From Diplonema papillatum (Eukaryota; Euglenozoa; Diplonemea; Diplonemida; Diplonemidae): 64,000 bases of DNA. The stretch lies in contig JAPJBO010000287.1 of NCBI GenBank assembly GCA_030068145.1, positions 1 to 64,000 on the forward strand. The letters are read 5' to 3'. The position numbers and the translations under genes are program-made. The notes under the pieces are model-generated. The model was not told the DNA's origin. It saw only the letters and a program-made list of their open reading frames with translations, and ran no database searches. This document shows, one piece after another, positions 63,290 to 64,000 of this stretch. Position 1 is the first letter of the stretch; every line of letters starts with the position of its first letter.

Positions 63290-63440
63290 ACGTGAACCGA
63301 AAACCGTTAACAGAAAGAGAACCAATTTACGTAAACCGAAAACCATTACCAGAAAGCGAACCCAATAACGAGAACCAAGAACCGTAGCCAGAAGGAAAAA
63401 CAATTTACGTGAAACAAAAAACCGATAAACGAACAAGTAG
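63290..63440 (+). repeat. Degenerate aaccgaaaacc repeat
   Basis: Four or five loose copies of a ~33-bp phrase (acgtgaaccgaaaaccgtta, cagaaagagaaccaattta). Confidence 0.75.
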
Positions 63441-63513
63441 TAGTCATCACTCCATCACAAACAACACAACGGAGTAAATGGTGGCACAAAGAACCACTGT
63501 ACGCTTGCCCGTT

Positions 63514-63592
63514 AGAGACCGTCTTGCCTCGTCTTGCCCGGGCTTCGTTCCGCCCTACAGAACAGAACAGAATTTCACAAAAAAAAAAAAAA

Positions 63593-63627
<35 letters not shown>
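63514..63627 (+). repeat. Dispersed repeat W, copy 2, with A/T-run
   Basis: Same 65 bp as at 60251-60316, here followed by about 18 A and about 30 T, i.e. an A/T inverted homopolymer. In copy 1 the A-run precedes the block. Confidence 0.85.
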
Positions 63628-63628
<1 letters not shown>

Positions 63629-63797
63629 TTCGGGCCACCAGGGCACCTTACTCCACTCCTCTGAGGTCCCCTGTTGGGGATGGTTGGGAGACCATACAAT
63701 CAAGTATGGAAGCCATCCTTTACTGCGGAGCAATTTCCGCTAGCAAAATTACTTTATTGGAGACTTTATTGGTATGGGAGTTTGGTTGGGAGGGAAA

Positions 63798-64000
63798 ATG
63801 GGAAAACCGCTATCACACTCGGTCAGTGTACCGCCCGAAGTGAAGAAAAGGTGGCCGATCGCAGTGCTGACGTGCATTTGCCTCGGCCTCCTGCTGCTCG
63901 TCGAAGCCGAGTTCTCCGTCACTGAGCCGTTTGTGACGTCCAACTGCGAAGTGTCGTGCTGGATCGGAACGTCCCTGACGCAGAGTCCGTGTGCCTTGAG
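63798..64000 (+). CDS. N-terminus of a membrane-anchored protein (runs off the window)
   Basis: Starts at an ATG (63798) and stays open for 67 codons to the window end. After a short polar start and a basic flank (PPEVKKRWP) comes a hydrophobic segment (IAVLTCICLGLLLLV, about residues 20-34), then a Cys-containing ectodomain-like stretch (SNCEVSCWIGTSL). With Lys/Arg before the hydrophobic run this suggests a type II signal anchor or uncleaved signal peptide, as in Golgi enzymes, but no catalytic domain is visible yet. GC and codon use look gene-like. Confidence 0.5.
   Translation, partial: MGKPLSHSVSVPPEVKKRWPIAVLTCICLGLLLLVEAEFSVTEPFVTSNCEVSCWIGTSLTQSPCAL

Overview
The window looks like nuclear DNA of a unicellular eukaryote. 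It has GT-AG introns, non-LTR retrotransposons, a Mutator-like transposase, TIR transposons, satellites and almost no simple single-exon genes. A tyrosine-recombinase retroelement with the gene order of trypanosomatid VIPER/TATE is present. However, the ubiquitin-protease gene carries ordinary cis-spliced introns, which argues against a trypanosomatid. An alga or other protist with a repeat-rich genome fits best, but I cannot name the lineage. Very little of the window is conventional host coding sequence; most is mobile or repeated DNA of an accessory or subtelomere-like kind.

Layout. 0.2-9.6 kb: a 31-bp satellite interrupted by a whole-looking VIPER/TATE-like element (2.6-6.5 kb), three 275-bp short derivatives sharing its ends, and a truncated second copy joined head-to-tail to one of them. 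9.6-13.7 kb: hairpins, a palindrome cluster, CTAGT-rich transposon ends and small tandem repeats. 13.76-20.12 kb: a near-perfect tandem duplication of 3,176 bp, each half carrying a 1.14-kb TIR element. 20.1-25.2 kb: two 965-bp copies of a USP-derived unit around a J-domain/coiled-coil gene fragment. 25.48-28.45 kb: a DNA transposon with long CTAGT-rich inverted repeats and C2H2 fingers. 30.1-34.0 kb: an intron-containing ubiquitin-specific protease gene bounded by inverted repeats. 34.3-39.5 kb (minus strand): a MULE transposase and pieces of LINEs, including an ORF2 start that joins an OTU protease to an AP endonuclease. 39.5-49.8 kb: a mosaic of dispersed repeats, foldbacks and two TIR elements, one with a 6-bp target duplication. 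49.84-55.11 kb: about 115 copies of a 46-bp satellite. 55.1-59.1 kb: LINE and USP-tail remnants, repeated zinc-finger exons and a Ulp1-like protease. 60.7-62.9 kb: the 3' half of a LINE ORF2. The right edge holds the start of a membrane-protein gene.

Two themes connect the parts. First, the 31-bp satellite appears to be a preferred home for the YR retroelement and its short derivatives, recalling TATE in telomeric repeats and the VIPER-SIRE pair. Second, three unrelated ubiquitin/SUMO-deconjugating cysteine-protease families (USP, OTU, Ulp1/C48) occur in or beside mobile DNA here. The inverted-repeat-bounded USP unit, with decayed copies in the same window, is the best candidate for an undescribed gene-carrying element.
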